Both the position numbers and the translations under genes were made by a program. Shown piece after piece: positions 40,578 through 41,824 of a stretch of DNA of 41,824 nucleotides. A model generated the notes under the pieces. That model did not search any database, was not told the DNA's origin, and worked only from the letters and a program-made list of their open reading frames with translations. The stretch spans positions 1 to 41,824 of the forward strand of contig CALKXH010000036.1 in assembly GCA_938005675.1 (NCBI GenBank). Direction: 5' to 3'. Every line of letters starts with the position of its first letter. Position 1 is the first letter of the stretch. The stretch comes from an uncultured Anaerolineae bacterium. Its GTDB lineage: Bacteria > Chloroflexota > Anaerolineae > Aggregatilineales > UBA2796.

Positions 40578-41824
40578 ATGACGACGACGACAGCATCCGG
40601 TCAAGGGGCATCGGCGAGCGCGGTCACCCGCCCGATAGTCCAGCGCGGCGCGCTGGCTTGGCTGCGCAAGAATCTGTTCCGCACGCCGCTCGATGCAGCG
40701 CTGACCGTGATCACGCTGCTGATCGCGGTCAGTTTGCTGATGCAATTCTTGGAGTGGGCGATTGGGCAAGCCGATTGGCGGGTGGTCACGGTCAATCTCC
40801 GCATTTTGCTGCAAGGCACCTATCCCGCCGAGCAGGGCGGCAGATTAGGGCTATCCGTGGCGCTGATCACGCTGATCGCCGGCGTGAGTTGGGGCATCTG
40901 GGGCAAGCTCTTCCGCGCGACGGCGTACGCTTTTGTGGGCGGCGTGTTGCTCTTCGTCTTCCTGCCGTTGGCGGCAGAGAGCCTGCCCGAACTCTCCCAA
41001 AGCACCTTCGGCGTCTACCTGAGCGATCAATTAGCGCCGTTGTTCAGCCTGCTGCGCGATCCCGTCTTGCTCTTGGTGGCGTGCCTGCTGATCGGCTACG
41101 GGATCGGGCGCTTCGGCAAGCAGATCGACCGCAAACGGGCGGGGCGCTACACGCTGATCGCGTGGTTGATCGCCATCCCTGTCTGTTTCGTGCTGGTGCG
41201 CGGCTTCACCGATGCCGACGGCATCTTGCCCTTCGTGCAGACCAATCGTTGGGGCGGCTTGCTGCTGACCTTCATGCTGGCGTTCGTGGCGATTGTGGCG
41301 TGCTTCCCGCTGGGCATCTTGTTGGCGCTTGGGCGCATGAGCGGCGGCACGCACAAGCTGAGCTTCAAGGCGACGCCGCGCTGGTGGCTGAATCCGCTCA
41401 AGGTGCTGCACGCGCTGAGCATCTGGTGGCGCAACTTGGGCAACTATCCGATCATCAAGCTGCTGTGCATCGTCTACATCGAGTTTTTGCGCGGCGTGCC
41501 GCTGGTGACCGTCTTCTTCACGGCGAATTTGATCGTGCCGTTGGCGCTGGGCGATAACAGCATCGATGCCGTGCTGCGCGCAATGGTCGCCCTGACGCTC
41601 TTCGAGGCGGCTTACATCGCCGAGATCGTGCGCGGCGGCTTGCAAGCCTTGCCGCCCGGTCAGCTGGAGGCGGCAAAGGCGCTCGGACTCAGCCCGGTGC
41701 AAGCCACGCTGTTCATCACGCTGCCGCAGGCGCTGCGCATCGCCATCCCGCCTTTGGTGGGGCAGTTCATCACCATGTTCAAGGACACCTCGCTGGTGGC
41801 GATCATCGGCTTGACGGACTTGCT
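40578..41824 (+). CDS. aapM: Polar amino acid ABC transporter permease (AapM-like), cut by window edge
   Basis: At least 415 residues from ATG 40578, with GAGGAGG 9 nt upstream; the frame runs off the right end. After a polar N-terminus, several helices precede the conserved domain: YIEFLRGVPLVTVFF, EAAYIAEIVRGGLQALPPGQ, and the EAA loop LEAAKALGLSPVQATLFITL. It pairs with the preceding permease, 14 nt away. The long extra N-terminal helical region (about residues 30-230) matches the AapM pattern. The ATPase gene would be expected just beyond the window. Confidence 0.9.
   Translation, partial: MTTTTASGQGASASAVTRPIVQRGALAWLRKNLFRTPLDAALTVITLLIAVSLLMQFLEWAIGQADWRVVTVNLRILLQGTYPAEQGGRLGLSVALITLIAGVSWGIWGKLFRATAYAFVGGVLLFVFLPLAAESLPELSQSTFGVYLSDQLAPLFSLLRDPVLLLVACLLIGYGIGRFGKQIDRKRAGRYTLIAWLIAIPVCFVLVRGFTDADGILPFVQTNRWGGLLLTFMLAFVAIVACFPLGILLALGRMSGGTHKLSFKATPRWWLNPLKVLHALSIWWRNLGNYPIIKLLCIVYIEFLRGVPLVTVFFTANLIVPLALGDNSIDAVLRAMVALTLFEAAYIAEIVRGGLQALPPGQLEAAKALGLSPVQATLFITLPQALRIAIPPLVGQFITMFKDTSLVAIIGLTDL

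Noticed and set aside
1-41824. CRISPR arrays, insertion sequences, prophage or defence islands
   Set aside because: No regularly spaced repeats, transposase, integrase or phage motifs were found; gene content is housekeeping, envelope and transport.

Overview
This window is GC-rich, densely packed bacterial DNA of about 42 kb, holding roughly 30 protein genes, one tRNA and one riboswitch. Genes lie on both strands in short operons with small gaps and several 4-nt start/stop overlaps. No mobile elements, CRISPR arrays or rRNA are visible. The gene mix suggests an aerobic member of the Chloroflexota: a soluble kinase with stacked GAF domains, zinc-ribbon FHA proteins, a PucR-type regulator, a secreted alpha-2-macroglobulin, a stand-alone dihydroorotase resembling animal CAD, and a succinate dehydrogenase with a fused membrane anchor. 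That placement is an inference from gene content and has not been tested by phylogeny.

Layout. 1-2721: a MurJ/MviN flippase cut by the window edge with heptose-1-phosphate adenylyltransferase (minus), then surE and an NAD(P)-binding epimerase-like gene (plus). 2726-9051: a giant multi-GAF histidine kinase (minus), divergent from a GNAT acetyltransferase and a membrane TPR protein. 9052-14286: the succinate dehydrogenase operon (sdhCD fusion, sdhA, sdhB), followed by a family-4 glycosyltransferase and a tiny membrane ORF. 14270-17430: a CoxE-like VWA protein, a zinc-ribbon/FHA protein and a CHAD protein. 17437-21281: a cobalamin riboswitch with terminator and a short leader ORF controlling a BtuF-BtuC-BtuD type importer, then tRNA-His on the other strand. 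21350-26200: a P1B-type metal ATPase, a helical-repeat protein, dihydroorotase and a small membrane protein. 26272-34001: the 1969-residue alpha-2-macroglobulin and a PucR regulator. 34002-37087: inositol monophosphatase, shikimate kinase, a second zinc-ribbon/FHA protein and a renalase-like flavoprotein. 37174-41824: polyphosphate kinase and two permeases of a polar amino acid ABC transporter, the second cut by the window edge.

The window is mostly housekeeping and transport, with no obvious defence or mobile island. The clearest regulated unit is the corrinoid importer: a good promoter, a complete aptamer and an intrinsic terminator, with a well-initiated 43-codon ORF running through the terminator. 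The succinate dehydrogenase operon has a 5' leader in which a hairpin covers the Shine-Dalgarno sequence. Many promoters share an extended -10 element of the form TGCTAnnnT, usually with a poor -35. Transcript ends tend to carry strong GC hairpins without a T-run; the riboswitch terminator is the exception. CHAD and Ppk1 both touch polyphosphate biology but are 20 kb apart.
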